A DNA stretch of 64,000 nucleotides from Amoebidium appalachense. Lineage: Eukaryota; Ichthyosporea. The DNA is taken from the NCBI GenBank assembly GCA_963693365.1, contig CAVNZM010000015.1:1364001-1428000 (forward strand), read 5' to 3'. The translations under genes were made by a program, and so were the position numbers. The notes under the pieces are model-generated. The model did not search any database. It was not told the origin of the DNA and was given only the letters and a program-made list of their open reading frames with translations. Shown piece by piece: positions 14,185 to 59,820 of this stretch. How positions within the stretch are numbered: position 1 is the stretch's first letter; every line of letters starts with the position of its first letter.

Positions 14185-14216
<32 letters not shown>

Positions 14217-14902
14217 GTGGGTGTGGCAATGTGTGGGTGTGTAATGTGTGTGTGTGTCATGTGTGTACCATGCAGGGATGGGCGACAGGTTTGTGTACGT
14301 GTGCATGCTGCATAGATGTGTGTGCGTGTGCGTGTGCGTGTTGCGTTTGTGTAAGTGCATGCACCCACCCCCCTGCGCGTGTGTGTGCTGCGGGTGTGTG
14401 AATGCACGCACACACGTGTGTATGTTTAAGCGCGTGTGTGTATGCATGCACACCTGTGAGTGTGCTCAAATTATAGGTCAACGTGCACACACCTTCTTCT
14501 GGTTGGCTGTGGACATGAGCCGAGCAGACACTACGCGCACAACCATAGGGCCCTGGCTCTTGGCTGCACTGACCACAGTGGCCTTCGTCGCCGAAAGGGC
14601 GGCGGCCGGCATAAATCGGCCAAATAAAGCTGTGAGGGAGACAAACGTTAGATATAGGTAATTAATTGCCTATGCATGTATGATCGTGTGTTTGATAGAA
14701 ATATATCCTAGAGAAATGCACGAAAAAATACAGAGATAGGGTAGGACACTTAGGGGGTGGTACGTCACGTCATCAGGTGACGAAGGTTAGGCCGTGGTGT
14801 GTGTGGGCTTTTGTTCCGGCAAAATTTGGTGGGTGTATGCGACAAAACTACACACACAGCGGTAGCAGCTTTGAAGAAACACTTGCGCAACTCACCCGCC
14901 AT
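4667..14902 (-). CDS. CPS1-like: carbamoyl-phosphate synthase, fused glutaminase-synthetase, mitochondrial type (CPS I/III-like), 16 exons
   Basis: Makes carbamoyl phosphate from bicarbonate, 2 ATP and glutamine-derived ammonia, feeding arginine or urea synthesis. Exons on the minus strand: 14896-14902, 14493-14629, 13760-13860, 13098-13476, 12646-12794, 12102-12276, 11078-11569, 10373-10706, 9814-10136, 9268-9558, 8317-9060, 7646-7931, 6964-7286, 6302-6625, 5627-5709, 4667-5141. All junctions are GT-AG and in phase, giving about 1540 residues (human CPS1 has 1500). Order: leader, small-subunit domain, class I glutaminase, two ATP-grasp halves, allosteric domain, stop TAG at 4667-4669. No aspartate transcarbamoylase or dihydroorotase is fused, so it is not the CAD pyrimidine enzyme. 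Catalytic Cys is present (residue about 305), which indicates glutamine dependence as in CPS III, unlike mammalian CPS1. The start ATG (14900-14902) opens a basic leader. Confidence 0.95.
5575..5618 (+). repeat. G(44) on plus strand = C(44) eight bases after a CPS donor
   Basis: A pure G run preceded by a T-rich tract (5537-5574). Read on the CPS strand it is donor gtatgtga, then C(44), then an A-rich run. (GT)n lies at 5281-5315 of the same intron. Confidence 0.9.
5627..9060 (-). CDS. CPS exons 11-15: oligomerisation segment and second synthetase half (carbamate-phosphorylating)
   Basis: Exons 8317-9060, 7646-7931, 6964-7286, 6302-6625 and 5627-5709, residues about 797-1382. Exon 11 (744 nt) is the longest and holds the helical linker plus the entry to the second half ([20 protein letters not shown]). 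Later motifs are [49 protein letters not shown] and [16 protein letters not shown]. The series ends with the conserved TGEVACFG segment. The 83-nt exon 15 lies next to a 44-base C-tract on the sense strand. Confidence 0.94.
5844..5957 (+). repeat. (GT)n plus G-rich tract in CPS intron 14
   Basis: GT array at about 5841-5888 followed by two long G runs separated by aggggaa. On the gene strand this reads C-tract then (CA)n towards the acceptor. Confidence 0.9.
5992..6071 (+). repeat. tandem duplication of about 39 bp
   Basis: Two diverged copies share the core tggaattgcggatccaatc (about 6009-6027 and 6050-6068), inside the intron between CPS exons 14 and 15. Confidence 0.75.
7340..7483 (+). 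repeat. 72-bp tandem duplication in CPS intron
   Basis: Unit 7340-7411 repeats at 7412-7483 with a single visible substitution (tatctcc against tatatcc). It lies in the intron between exons 12 and 13. Confidence 0.92.
8096..8304 (+). repeat. GT/G tracts and short duplication in CPS intron 11
   Basis: (GT)n at 8096-8114 runs into a G tract to 8170. The unit tatcgaaatcgagacagtgt repeats in tandem at 8201-8245. A second G run (8287-8304) becomes a C-tract 13 nt after the exon 11 donor on the gene strand. Confidence 0.85.
9197..9231 (+). repeat. G tract in CPS intron 10
   Basis: G run of about 34 bases; on the gene strand a C-tract about 38 nt downstream of the exon 10 donor in a short 207-nt intron. 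Confidence 0.88.
9268..10706 (-). CDS. CPS exons 8-10: first synthetase half (bicarbonate-phosphorylating ATP-grasp)
   Basis: Exons 10373-10706, 9814-10136 and 9268-9558, residues about 481-796. Visible motifs: [22 protein letters not shown], the ATP-grasp glycine loop [39 protein letters not shown], and the metal/ATP-binding segment [20 protein letters not shown]. In characterised enzymes this half makes carboxyphosphate and then carbamate. All key segments look intact. Confidence 0.94.
9622..9690 (+). repeat. (GT)n plus G tract in CPS intron 9
   Basis: Same order as neighbouring introns: sense-strand C-tract followed by (CA)n. A second smaller C-tract begins 8 nt after the exon 9 donor. 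Confidence 0.88.
10316..10359 (+). repeat. G tract in CPS intron 8
   Basis: Long G run; on the gene strand the C-tract starts about 14 nt after the exon 8 donor (gtgtgtattcttt, then C). Confidence 0.9.
10812..10943 (-). mobile_element. poly-C-tailed short interspersed repeat, family A copy 1
   Basis: The reverse complement reads from gaggatgggctctgcttat to acgcattcaaa and then C(n). It closely matches copies at 26064, 29461 and 50578. It lies in CPS intron 7 in the gene's sense direction and lacks the 5' head. Confidence 0.88.
11078..12794 (-). CDS. CPS exons 5-7: class I glutamine amidotransferase domain
   Basis: Exons 12646-12794, 12102-12276 and 11078-11569, residues about 209-480. [11 protein letters not shown] and LSNGPGDP are glutaminase signatures. 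The nucleophile lies in GICMGNQ, with the Cys codon at 12135-12137; most family members have GICLGHQ, so Asn replaces the usual His beside it. The His-Glu pair follows in [11 protein letters not shown] (CAC at 11351-11353). Because the Cys is retained, this enzyme should hydrolyse glutamine, unlike mammalian CPS1, which lost the Cys. The end of exon 7 enters the first synthetase half with [19 protein letters not shown]. Confidence 0.93.
11682..11715 (+). repeat. G tract in CPS intron 6
   Basis: G run of about 34 bases beside imperfect GT repeats (11621-11670). Confidence 0.88.
12285..12416 (+). repeat. perfect 66-bp tandem duplication in CPS intron 5
   Basis: Unit 12285-12350 is repeated without visible change at 12351-12416, only 9 nt from the acceptor of exon 6. 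Confidence 0.95.
12600..12938 (+). repeat. C/A runs and (GT)n flanking CPS exon 5
   Basis: C(16)A(13) at 12600-12629 lies downstream of exon 5 on the gene strand (as T then G), the exception to the usual C polarity. (GT)n at 12901-12938 lies upstream of it. Confidence 0.85.
13098..13860 (-). CDS. CPS exons 3-4: small-subunit N-terminal domain
   Basis: Residues about 49-208. The motif [14 protein letters not shown] is the family hallmark (GYPE, TDPSY), followed by GNYGVP and [11 protein letters not shown]. The first exon ends inside a valine codon before a perfect gtaagt donor at 13759; choosing gtgtaa one step earlier would break the frame. The donor of exon 4 is gtacgc. Confidence 0.93.
14493..14902 (-). 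CDS. CPS exons 1-2: mitochondrial targeting leader
   Basis: Exon 1 is only 7 nt (14896-14902: ATG, GCG and one G before gtgagt). Exon 2 (14493-14629) completes residues 1-48. The leader is rich in Ala, Ser, Arg and Lys and almost lacks acidic residues ([14 protein letters not shown] at the start, [12 protein letters not shown] at the end). It can form a basic amphipathic helix, typical of matrix import. The RLMSTA segment resembles a processing-peptidase region. Targeting is inferred from composition. Confidence 0.8.
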
Positions 14903-16617
14903 GTTGTCGTTTCAAGTGGGCTGTTGCTCCACTAAAAGACCTGGCGTGATGCGGTTTATGAAACGTTGGGAAGATGGAAGGGGAAAATTTTCCGTTTTCA
15001 CCGGCCGTTCATTGCAGTTTGGATAGACGCAACCAGCTGTGAGGGGTGCGGAGAGACAAACTGGCACCCTCTGAAGGCTACGCATTATTTATACTTTTCA
15101 GGATTCCCAATCAATTTGAGAGCAATCCCATCGCCCGATCAAGATTTGTGATTTTTAGCCTATCAAAAAGTACAGAAACTAAAGTCAGAAATTGCAGCTT
15201 ATGCTGCCTTGCTTCGAACAGGTTGCAGAGAAGGATTTTTGGCTGTTTTGAATGTTTATAAATCTTATTGTTATATATGAATATAAAAAGTTACTTTTTT
15301 GTCGGAGAATTTACGATATTTTAGGCAGAACACAAAAAGAATATATTGCTAGCAAAAGCACGCCTCACCTAACCAGCAGATCTGAATGTGCATGATATAC
15401 AGCGAATAGTCGGCAGCTTTCTCCGAAAGCAGCCGAACCTTCTCAAGGAGCGGTGTTCTCTGCCCCACTCACGTTCCAAACGGCGGATAATCGGATCACC
15501 AAATTCACCATGAGCCAGAGTGCATACACATTGGCTCCTGAAAGCGCCCAATCGGTTTGAGCGTGACCGCTCAGGTATTTGGACCATGCTCAACGTCTGT
15601 GACAGTCACAAAGTCAACAGCTGAGTCCGGCAAAACGAATATTAACTTCTTAGCAATGTGGTAGGCTTTGTGAGCTGAAAAGTAAAACTCCGCTAATATT
15701 AGTTTGTATGTGCATCTCAGAGCCTCCCAAGAAAATTATGGCGGCCGCCGGTTTACCGGCAACACATTCGTTGACTCTCGGTGCTTCTCGCGCCGGGTGG
15801 TAAAACGGTCAAGCATGATACGATTGGTTGACTAAATTACTATCCGATTGTGCGTGTAATAGCCGTGTACTCAGCCCCAGAAAAATATATTCTTCCAGAC
15901 TGTTGCTCAATTAGCTGAATTGTTTATCTGTAGTGCAGAAAAAATAATAAAAAACAATAATTAAAGCTAAGGAAGTCAAAAAGAAAGAGTATATGCACAC
16001 GGCCGCGGGAGAGGCTCGCACATGCCGCAATGAGCACGTAGCAGAATCACGCGGAGAATTTACCGATCTCCGACGCCCAATCGTAACCCATCTGATATGA
16101 GTACTTCACATGTTCTCCCAAACCAATCAAAACCCAGAATATCTATCCTAAAACGGTTTGTTTACATGTCGCATATGCGCAATACACAAACAGGCTATAA
16201 AAGAAGCACCCTGTTGTGGACAGGGCCAAACAGCCAAATCTTCATCAGTTGCATCATGATAGTATCAATCGAAGCGTTCGTGAGCATGCAAGCTATTAAA
16301 AATAAAACACTTTGGAATAAACAGGGGAATAAAGAGCATGGGTGTACGTGATGATTTGTCCCCACTTTGACACCACACACACTCAAGGCATAGCTACAGT
16401 GAGTGACTGACTGGCTGTTGGGCAAACAAACAACGATACCGGGGTCAGAAATAGGAATGGTTAGGCAGGGGAAAAAGGCTGAATATTGCAGGGCACGTAA
16501 CCCATTGTGGGGAAGGGAGGGAGAGGGTGTGAAAATCTCCTAGGCTAGAACTGGTGCACAAACACATACAACAGGCGCCTACATGGCACAGCACAAGCAG
16601 GCTCCAGGCGCAAAGCG

Positions 16618-16630
16618 CGCGCACACACAC

Positions 16631-16705
<75 letters not shown>

Positions 16706-16735
16706 GGAGGGAGAGAGAGAGAGAGAGAGACGTCG
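16618..16735 (+). repeat. (CA)n joined to (GA)n
   Basis: CA array to about 16671, then GA repeats to 16730. Similar CA stretches recur to 17100. Confidence 0.9.
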
Positions 16736-16860
16736 CCACACACATATGCGGGAGCGTGCAGATACCGCCACACACAGACACACACACGTGCCACTGCCAG
16801 TGTGTGCGCACCCACACCCACACTGCAGCACACACATACACACTTAGGCTTACACACTGC

Positions 16861-16899
<39 letters not shown>

Positions 16900-17060
16900 A
16901 AACCCAAACAAGTGCCGTCACACAATACTCTACACACGTACACACAAGCACAAGCACATTCATACATGGCACATGTACTTGGTGCAAGTGGCACCACCCC
17001 ACTTTCTAACAGAGACACACACACACACACCGTCACGTGGCACCGTGACACACACAAACA

Positions 17061-17100
<40 letters not shown>

Positions 17101-17303
17101 TCTGGCCCATACTCACCTGTACGCGCACACGCAGACACACGATACACGTACACACTGGCCGATGCGCGTTGTACACGCGTACATACACGCACACACGCAC
17201 ATTAACACACACGAGCATGTCCCGGTGTGCAGACACACACGTCATATGTAGTACATGCCATGACGATTACTACACATGTGCAGTTGGTGGCACATCCACC
17301 CAC

Positions 17304-17324
17304 GCACACACACACACACTCTCT

Positions 17325-17378
<54 letters not shown>

Positions 17379-17402
17379 CTCCCCCTCTCTCTCTCTTTCT
17401 CT
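17304..17402 (+). repeat. (CA)n then (CT)n
   Basis: Nearly pure CT array with small C-rich interruptions near 17377. Confidence 0.9.
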
Positions 17403-17892
17403 CACAGACACACCCCCACCCACGTGCGCATATGCAGCATGGCACCAACACCACACACACACACATGCAAGCACGCCGCATGACTGGAATCATGATGAAC
17501 CATTGGCGCACGGACGCAGCGGTGACTGTATTGAACATCATCGTCATTTTTTATTTTTTTTTGTTTGGCGGGAGGTGGGGGAGAATGCACACGTTAACAC
17601 CCACTCACGTATATGCATCCACGCTCTGCAGCCGGACATATGTACCCCACACGAAAACAAAGCATCTATACACACAACCCACACACTCCCTGCGGATCTT
17701 TGGTTGTAGGGAGAGGTTATTAGATCGCGAGACCTCTAGAAGAAGAATACATTGACAGACGGGAGGTGCCAATGGCCATGGGGTCGGGGCTTCATCAGCT
17801 TGGACGCTTAACTTTCGCTGGGGTGGGGAGGGGGGGGATGGTTTGGGTTGGGAAACCCCGAGGGGGGGGGGGGGGGCCTTGGATTGGGAAGC

Positions 17893-17923
<31 letters not shown>

Positions 17924-19396
17924 AAAGAAAAAGAAAAAGAAAAACATCCCCCCTCTCCCCTGCATAATGTCAATGGGGCGCAGGTGTTAAGTGTGTGTGT
18001 GTGATGGCAGTCTCGTTCCATTGGCTACTGCGATACTCTAGACCGACACAAACTCACCAGGTGTATATCAGAGTGTACTCAGCAAGTGCATATCAGAGTG
18101 TGTGAATGCGGGTGTGACTATTTGAATGGTGAAAAGGCCATGTCTATCTAAAGTTTGTTTTTCGTGTGTGGGTGTGTGGGTTGGAGGGGGAGGGGAGGGC
18201 GCACGCAGGGGGGGACATCACGGATTGTCCGTTTCTTTTTTGAAAAATTAGGCAAAGCTTAGAAGGTTCATGTGCACACAGATGCGGGAAAGAAATAAAG
18301 TTTCCGCCCGTCTGAGGTGACATGTACACTACTATCTTTACGCTTGTGTTATACTGTGATTCTATGACATGTGCACATGCTGGTGCGTGGCACTGGCTAT
18401 ACAGGTGCGGCTGTGTGCACGTTTCTGCGGTACGGCGGGGAGGATGAAGAGGGAGGGAGGGGCAAGATTTGTGCGCACAGCAGGTAGTGACAAAGGAGGC
18501 TTAGGCGAACATTCAGTAAGTGATGTAAGTTGCTGCTACATGCAAGCAATGAGGAGGGTTGAATCCCAAGGTGTTTCATGTCAGTGCACTTTGAGCTTGT
18601 GTATGTAGTCAGTGTGGGTGCTTGGGTGGCCAGCTGTGTATGTGTGTGTGTGTGTGTGTGTGCTACGTGCGCATATGAGTGTGTGCATATGAGTGGGGTG
18701 GCTCGATTGGAGGAGGAATGGGAACGTGGGGGAGAGGGCTTTGATAGAACGGTTTGCATATATGTATGTCAGAAGAGGATTAAGCACCCTATTGGCTGCT
18801 CCTGTCTCAAATTCGACCAGCACTGGCTGTCCCGATGTTTAAAGTTTACTTTCCTAACAGTTGATCTACATATGCATTCGGAATTTGGGATGTGTTTTTG
18901 TGCATGACTTGAAAAGAAGGCCTTTAAAAACTTTGATCATGGTAGCCCGACTGTAAGACCCACCCCCCCTTCCCCCCCCCCCCCCCCCCCCCCCCTGCCC
19001 CTCCTCCCCCCCAGGGCCTTCCCCGGCCCGGCCGCCCACCCATACTCCCCTCTCCCTTCCACCCTCCCTTCTTCCTCTCTTCTCCTCCCTCGCGACACAT
19101 GCCCCTACACCTAGGCCTCTTCTCTATTATGTAGTCAGACGATTCAACTCAGTCTGGCCTATAGTACTGGACTGCCACAAAGTTCACTAAAGTGATGAGC
19201 CAACGATGCCATTTAAAACTGTGCCATTTCTTGCGAAGCAAGAAAAAATGTGCAAATAAAATCCTCATGCCGTTAATATAGGCAAAAACGTCTCAGTCAA
19301 GTGTGTACATGTCTGTGGTGGTGGCAGTCACACGTAGAGATTGGTGTGTGTGCACGTGTGTTGGGGTACCGGCGGGTGTGTGTGTGGGGTGTGTGT

Positions 19397-19397
19397 G

Positions 19398-19439
<42 letters not shown>

Positions 19440-19449
19440 TCTGTGTGTG

Positions 19450-19487
<38 letters not shown>

Positions 19488-19490
19488 TGT

Positions 19491-19537
<47 letters not shown>

Positions 19538-19560
19538 GGGAGGAGGGGGGGGGGGGGGGA
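19397..19560 (+). repeat. (CT)n-(GT)n-G tract
   Basis: CT, then GT to about 19490, then long G runs to 19560. A C-rich/CT counterpart follows at 19630-19690. Confidence 0.9.
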
Positions 19561-22139
19561 AGGGAGGGGCAAGTTTCACGGTATACAGTGACCACACAAG
19601 CAAAGTGTGCCACATGATATCATATCCCTCCCCCCCCCCCCCTCTCTCTCTCTCTCTCCCCCCCCCCCCCCCCCCCCCGCCGCCCTCCCCCGGACGCTTT
19701 CTTTTCCGTAACCTACATGTACAAACTTCACGCTGGCAGATACTTTCCTGCTCGTATGTGTAATGCGTGTGGGCTCTGGGGGCGGTTAAACTTTACTAGT
19801 TGGCTGCATATCTAGCCTGAGGCGTGGCCTTCTGGGTATAACATGGTAGATTCGGAGATAATGGCAGGTTTGCTTATCTTTTTTACATACCTCTCTCCCT
19901 TCGTACATCCATCATTAAATGACTGTTATTTTTATTTATTTATTTTTTTTTATCCCGGTTTGTCCCCGGGGGCCCCCCTTCCCTCAAAGGAACCACCGTT
20001 TTCCACACAGCACCGACTCGACCCTAGTTAAGGTGCTAAAGATGCAATCAGCTGTTTGGCTATCACACCGTTACCAAACCTGACTAACTGCAAGTACACA
20101 CTTATCCAGGTTTGCAGCACCCCAGAATAGTCGATAGGGGGCAAAAAAAATGACTGCTATTGATCACTTTATCAGCAAATGTACAGCATGATATTCCGAG
20201 TGGTCGGATTCGATTTCTTACTATTATCATTATTATAGTATTATTATTATTATTATTATTTTTTTTTTATTTTTTTTTTTTTGGGGGGGGGGGGGGGGGG
20301 AGGGGGGGAGGGGGGGCGTACGTGACAGTGGGCCGGCGGTAAGATGGTACCATTAGTGCACGGTATCTGGAATGAAGATTAAACACTATTTATTGCTACG
20401 TTGGTATCTGGGGCTCTGTCTCACCAGACGGCCAGGCTGTGTTTCCCAGCGCAGCCAATCAAATGCAGCCTAGTGAGTTGAAGTGACACATGTACACGTG
20501 CACGGTTAGCAACATTAAGAACGAAGCATAAATTAGTACTGCCATTCGCTACGCGTATACGCAGAGGCTAGCAGTGGTAGCTCTGACCGCGGCAAGTTTA
20601 ACGCTTATTGTGATTACTGGGGGGGACAAAAAAAAAAAAAAACCCCCTTTCGAAAATTTTCATGTTGATATTGGGGAGGCTGCACCGTGGGCCAAAGGCT
20701 GTTTATAAAAATACTGCGTCACAGGAAGAGGGGGGAAGAGGAATACTGCTTGTGGGAAGAGGGGGGAAGAGGTGGGTGGGGGCGGGGTGGGGGGGTGGGA
20801 GGCGGGAGGGGGGGAAGGTGGGGGAGGAAATCCGCAAAACAGCCTTCTTCTGATACTTCTAAAGGGAAAGGGGGAGGAGTGGAGGGGGAGAGGGGAGGGC
20901 AAGGGGGGGGGGGGGGGGAGGGGGGAGGGGGTGAAAGGGGGGGGGGGGGGAGGGGGAGGGGCCCGGGGAGGAGTTCGAGGTGGGGCTGATCATGAGGTAC
21001 ATATCGGAGGTGAGACCAGCTGCTATCCAAAGAAACACTGTCAGATAGATACTGCTTCATACATGTTGGTGTATCAAGGCCTCCCAAAGGTGTGCTATTT
21101 AGGAGGCCTTGTGGTGATATTACTTATGTATCATAATTGTCGGGCATCTTCTCGTATTGTGACACTGTGACATCACATCATTTTACCGTAAGGCTTGTTC
21201 ATCAATCCAAATGACTCTCTTCGAGTCAACGTTCCTTGTGCTATTTGGCTCGCCAATCGGAGTCGCCGGCTTGGGCGACTTCTGCTTTTTTCTGAGCGAC
21301 ATGTACACAACACAGCTGACAACGAAAACGGAATACTTGGGAAATTTCAAAGATCTAAAGAGGCAGAAAAAGGGATCAGTTGCTTTTGGTAAAGGGGTTA
21401 AGTGCTTCACAAAAAGAAGGCAAGAGAAAAAAGGGGTTACAGCCGTTGCTAGGTGGTAACGAAATAGGCCTTGCTTGAACGGAAATGTGATGGTCATTTG
21501 TTTGCACGAACAAAGATCTTGTGCTTTTTTCTGTTTGGAATCGGATGCCTTTTTCCCTCAGATGGGCACACATTCTGAAGTTCTCATTTCTAAGTGGCCC
21601 ATTTGACGTAAAGTTGCTTTTGGTGACTTTTTCAGGGATTCAAGGAGGAGCGCGCTTGAATCCGGTGTTGGAAATCGGCTTACAGATGACGGGTTAACTC
21701 AAACACCGTGCATTCCTTAGAGACAACGGTAGTGACTTAAAGCAAAAAAAATAATTCAGAGAGGCAGCATAGGCGTCACTTATTTACGGGTTAACAAAGG
21801 GCGAAAATATACTCCTGCCATCCTAAGCATCTCCCTGCCCGATGTGGTGAGCACACTGGTGTCTCGATAATCTGGATGAAAAATGAGCGGATTTCAGCCG
21901 ATGGTGAACCTCACCATGAGTGAGAGACCGAAAACAGGCAAGATGTTTCCAGCTCTTTGTGTTTTGATAGTAAAGAGTAGGGTTAAAATGTTTGGTGAAA
22001 ATTTAGGACGCATTGAGGCTTGTTAAGTTCAACACTAGAACATGGTCGAGCCCCTGGGGAGGAAGGCCTGGGATGGTTGGATGGATGGAAGGCTGAGATG
22101 TGGTTTCACGCGGAGAAGCGTGCCTAATCTGTGTGTGTT

Positions 22140-22150
22140 CGTGTGTGTGT

Positions 22151-22183
<33 letters not shown>

Positions 22184-22195
22184 TGTGTATATGTT

Positions 22196-22269
<74 letters not shown>

Positions 22270-22490
22270 TGTGTGTTTGTGTGCGTGTGTACGTGAGCGT
22301 GAACGTGTTTATTCGTGTGTGGGTGCAGACGTGTGTGTGTATGTATGTGTGTGTGTGTGTGTGCGCGCACAGGCGCGTGTGCGTGTGTGGCGCGCACCTT
22401 TTTTTTTTTTTTTTTTTTTTTTTTCTTTTCTTTTTTTTTGGGTGTGTGTGGAGGGGGGGGGGGGGGGGGAGGAGGGGGGGGGGGGTTGAA
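22140..22490 (+). repeat. long (GT)n with CG-rich, T and G tracts
   Basis: (CG)n near 22153-22166, GT array to about 22290, imperfect GT to 22390, T-rich 22399-22439, then G runs to 22485. Confidence 0.9.
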
Positions 22491-22698
22491 ATTTTTAGCA
22501 CAATTTTGAATCTCATTCTCTTATTATCTTTCAGTTAAAAAACGATCTCTAATTGGGACATGTGATGGTAATATCGATGTGTGCATATCCATGTCTGGAA
22601 AGGGGATGGGGAACGAAAAATGGAGTGAAACGTGAAAAGGGTAAGCAAGGGAGAGGAACTGAAATAGTGATGTCTTAGTAAATTCCATATTTCCTTCG

Positions 22699-22742
<44 letters not shown>

Positions 22743-22875
22743 CCACCCCACCCCACCCCTCCCTCCCCTCTTGGTAAACTGGTCAAGGCTCGGGTACCTT
22801 TGATGACTCCCCCCCCCTCCCCCCCCCCCCCCCCCCCCCCCCGCCCCCTGCCCCCCCCCCCCCCCCCTCCCCCGG

Positions 22876-22976
22876 AGGATGGGCTCTGCCTATGGTGCAT
22901 ACTCTTTGTGCACCATATATTCAATCTGCATTATGTTGTCCATCAGTGAATTGTTATCTGTAGCACATAACGTATC
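22876..22976 (+). mobile_element. diverged family A repeat, copy 2
   Basis: Begins ggatgggctctgcctat, retains the gcatactcttt and tctgcattatgttgtcc segments, and ends at a C run. Clearly diverged from the other copies. Confidence 0.65.
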
Positions 22977-23127
22977 CCCCCCCCCCCCCCCCACACACAC
23001 ACCCCTTCCCCCCCCCCCCCCCCCCTCCCCCCCCCCCCCCCCCCCCTTCTTTCCCCCCTTCTTTCCCCCCTCCCCTTCTCTCTCTAACACGGTGCTAAGT
23101 TTGCTAACTTGTGGTGTTTTTCCTCAG

Positions 23128-58145
<35,018 letters not shown>

Positions 58146-58557
58146 GCTGTTAAGGCATGGAAAATACCTCATTAATGACGGCCTAGATCTCTCTGCCCAG
58201 TTGTCCCACGAAGCTTCGGAATCAACGCATGCGCATGCACACAATTCTCTCTGTTTTTTCGGTAATTTGTCTCTTTGTTTTTCCAGTAATTTGTTTCTCT
58301 TTTTTTTCCAGTAATTTGTCTCTCTGTTTTTTCAGTAATTTGTGGCCTAGGTGTGCTCAGCTTTCTAATCAAATCATTTAACTCGGGTATTCAGCCAGCC
58401 TTTGCATCACCGGAGTCAGGACAAAACTTAAGTTTCTTGTTTGAACATCGCACATAATCCCCCCCCACCCCCCCCACACACACACACGTGCACACGTCTC
58501 TCTCCCTCCCTCCCTCCCTCCCTCCCTGGCCCTCCCTCCCTCCCTCCCTCTCGCTCC

Positions 58558-58599
<42 letters not shown>

Positions 58600-58635
58600 A
58601 TGGCAACAGCACTACCATCACCGCCAGTGGTCTCA

Positions 58636-58704
<69 letters not shown>

Positions 58705-59820
58705 GTTTACAGGTGTACACACATCATAGGCAACGCGACATAACCCTGCACACACGGGTTAAAAATCACCCAGCCAGCACCATATTTATCCAACATGAAC
58801 TCATATTGCTCCCTTCATACATACTGAAGTAGCCAAACACCGCCAGAGCAGTGTTATGGTTTTTTGTTTTCCAAATTCCCGTATTTTCATGATTCGCCTT
58901 GTATTCATTAAAACGCTCCGGCGGGAAACCTCCATTAAGGTACGGCTGCGGAGGCTAAAAATAAAACCAGAGCACCCATAAAACGGCAGGAGCCAGAGCA
59001 CAGCTTGGCTTCCTTGGTAAAATAAACCCTTAAGATCGACTCACAACGCCATATCGGGAAAATGTTACATACGAGTAGAGTTTACCAATCAACATATCCC
59101 GATTAGCCTACCACGCAATATTTAGAAAATTGTTACATATGGTTAAGGTTAGGTTTACCATCACCAATTGACTATTTGCCTATCAAGCCATGTTAAAAAA
59201 ATCTTAAATAACGCTCAGGTTTACGAATTCGAATCACCAGAAACATCAGAAACATTGCACAGGGGCAAATAGACCACCTGTCCATCGCTGCATAACTCAC
59301 CCATCCACCACCCACTTAACATTTTAATCATATCATACGGGCATCAACTGGCAAGTCCACTAATTCTAGCTAGAAATGGAAAACGCCTGTTCCTTCCTCG
59401 CGTGTAGATGTCCAAAAACACATGCTTGTGTTCTAGAGTTTGAAGCACAGAGAATCATGTCACAATAGGATCAAGAGAAAAAGGAATCGTTCCCAGGAAA
59501 CAAAGTAGTCCCAGGTTGTATAGTTTTCCATGTAGTTGCACAAACCCTGGTATCATTTGTATCATCACTAGAATCAAGCCAGTTGCCACCACAAAACAAA
59601 ACCATCCAAGCCAAGACCCGAGAAAGCATTCAGGTAATGTGTTGGGAAATGTTGTTTGTGCACAAGTGTACATGTTTTGTTAACCTGGTTGGAGAGCTTA
59701 TGTGGTTCCATGGAAAGGTGCACGAAAACTCACCGTGCTAAATCAACTACAAATTGCTTCGTCCCCTGTTTAGCCTATGTTTTTCCACCAGAGCAGTTGT
59801 GCAGCTGCACATTTACACCC
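58146..59820. other. intergenic, no gene supported
   Basis: 58250-58345 holds four 25-27-bp units containing tttttccagtaatttgtctct. 58505-58556 has (CCCT)n, 58558-58599 C(40), 58636-58702 (CA)n. 58720-59820 is unique AT-rich sequence with only short unsupported frames; a minus-strand frame at 59455-59673 is hydrophobic but has no other support. Confidence 0.65.

Larger units (their letters stand above)
14903..23127. other. intergenic region between divergent genes, no supported gene
   Basis: Contains the presumed CPS 5' UTR/promoter and perhaps undetected 5' exons of the TBC gene. 15000-16500 is moderately AT-rich unique sequence without a convincing frame. 16550-17700 is dominated by CA/GA/CT repeats. 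17840-17930 has a G-rich then C(n)A(n) block. 18960-19060 is C-rich. 20215-20315 has (TTA)n, T and G runs. 20750-20970 is G-rich. 21180-21500 carries frames of about 100 codons or fewer on both strands that I could not validate. Confidence 0.6.

Noticed and set aside
59455-59673. 72-codon hydrophobic minus-strand frame
   Set aside because: No splice, start or family support; hydrophobicity alone in AT-rich DNA is weak.
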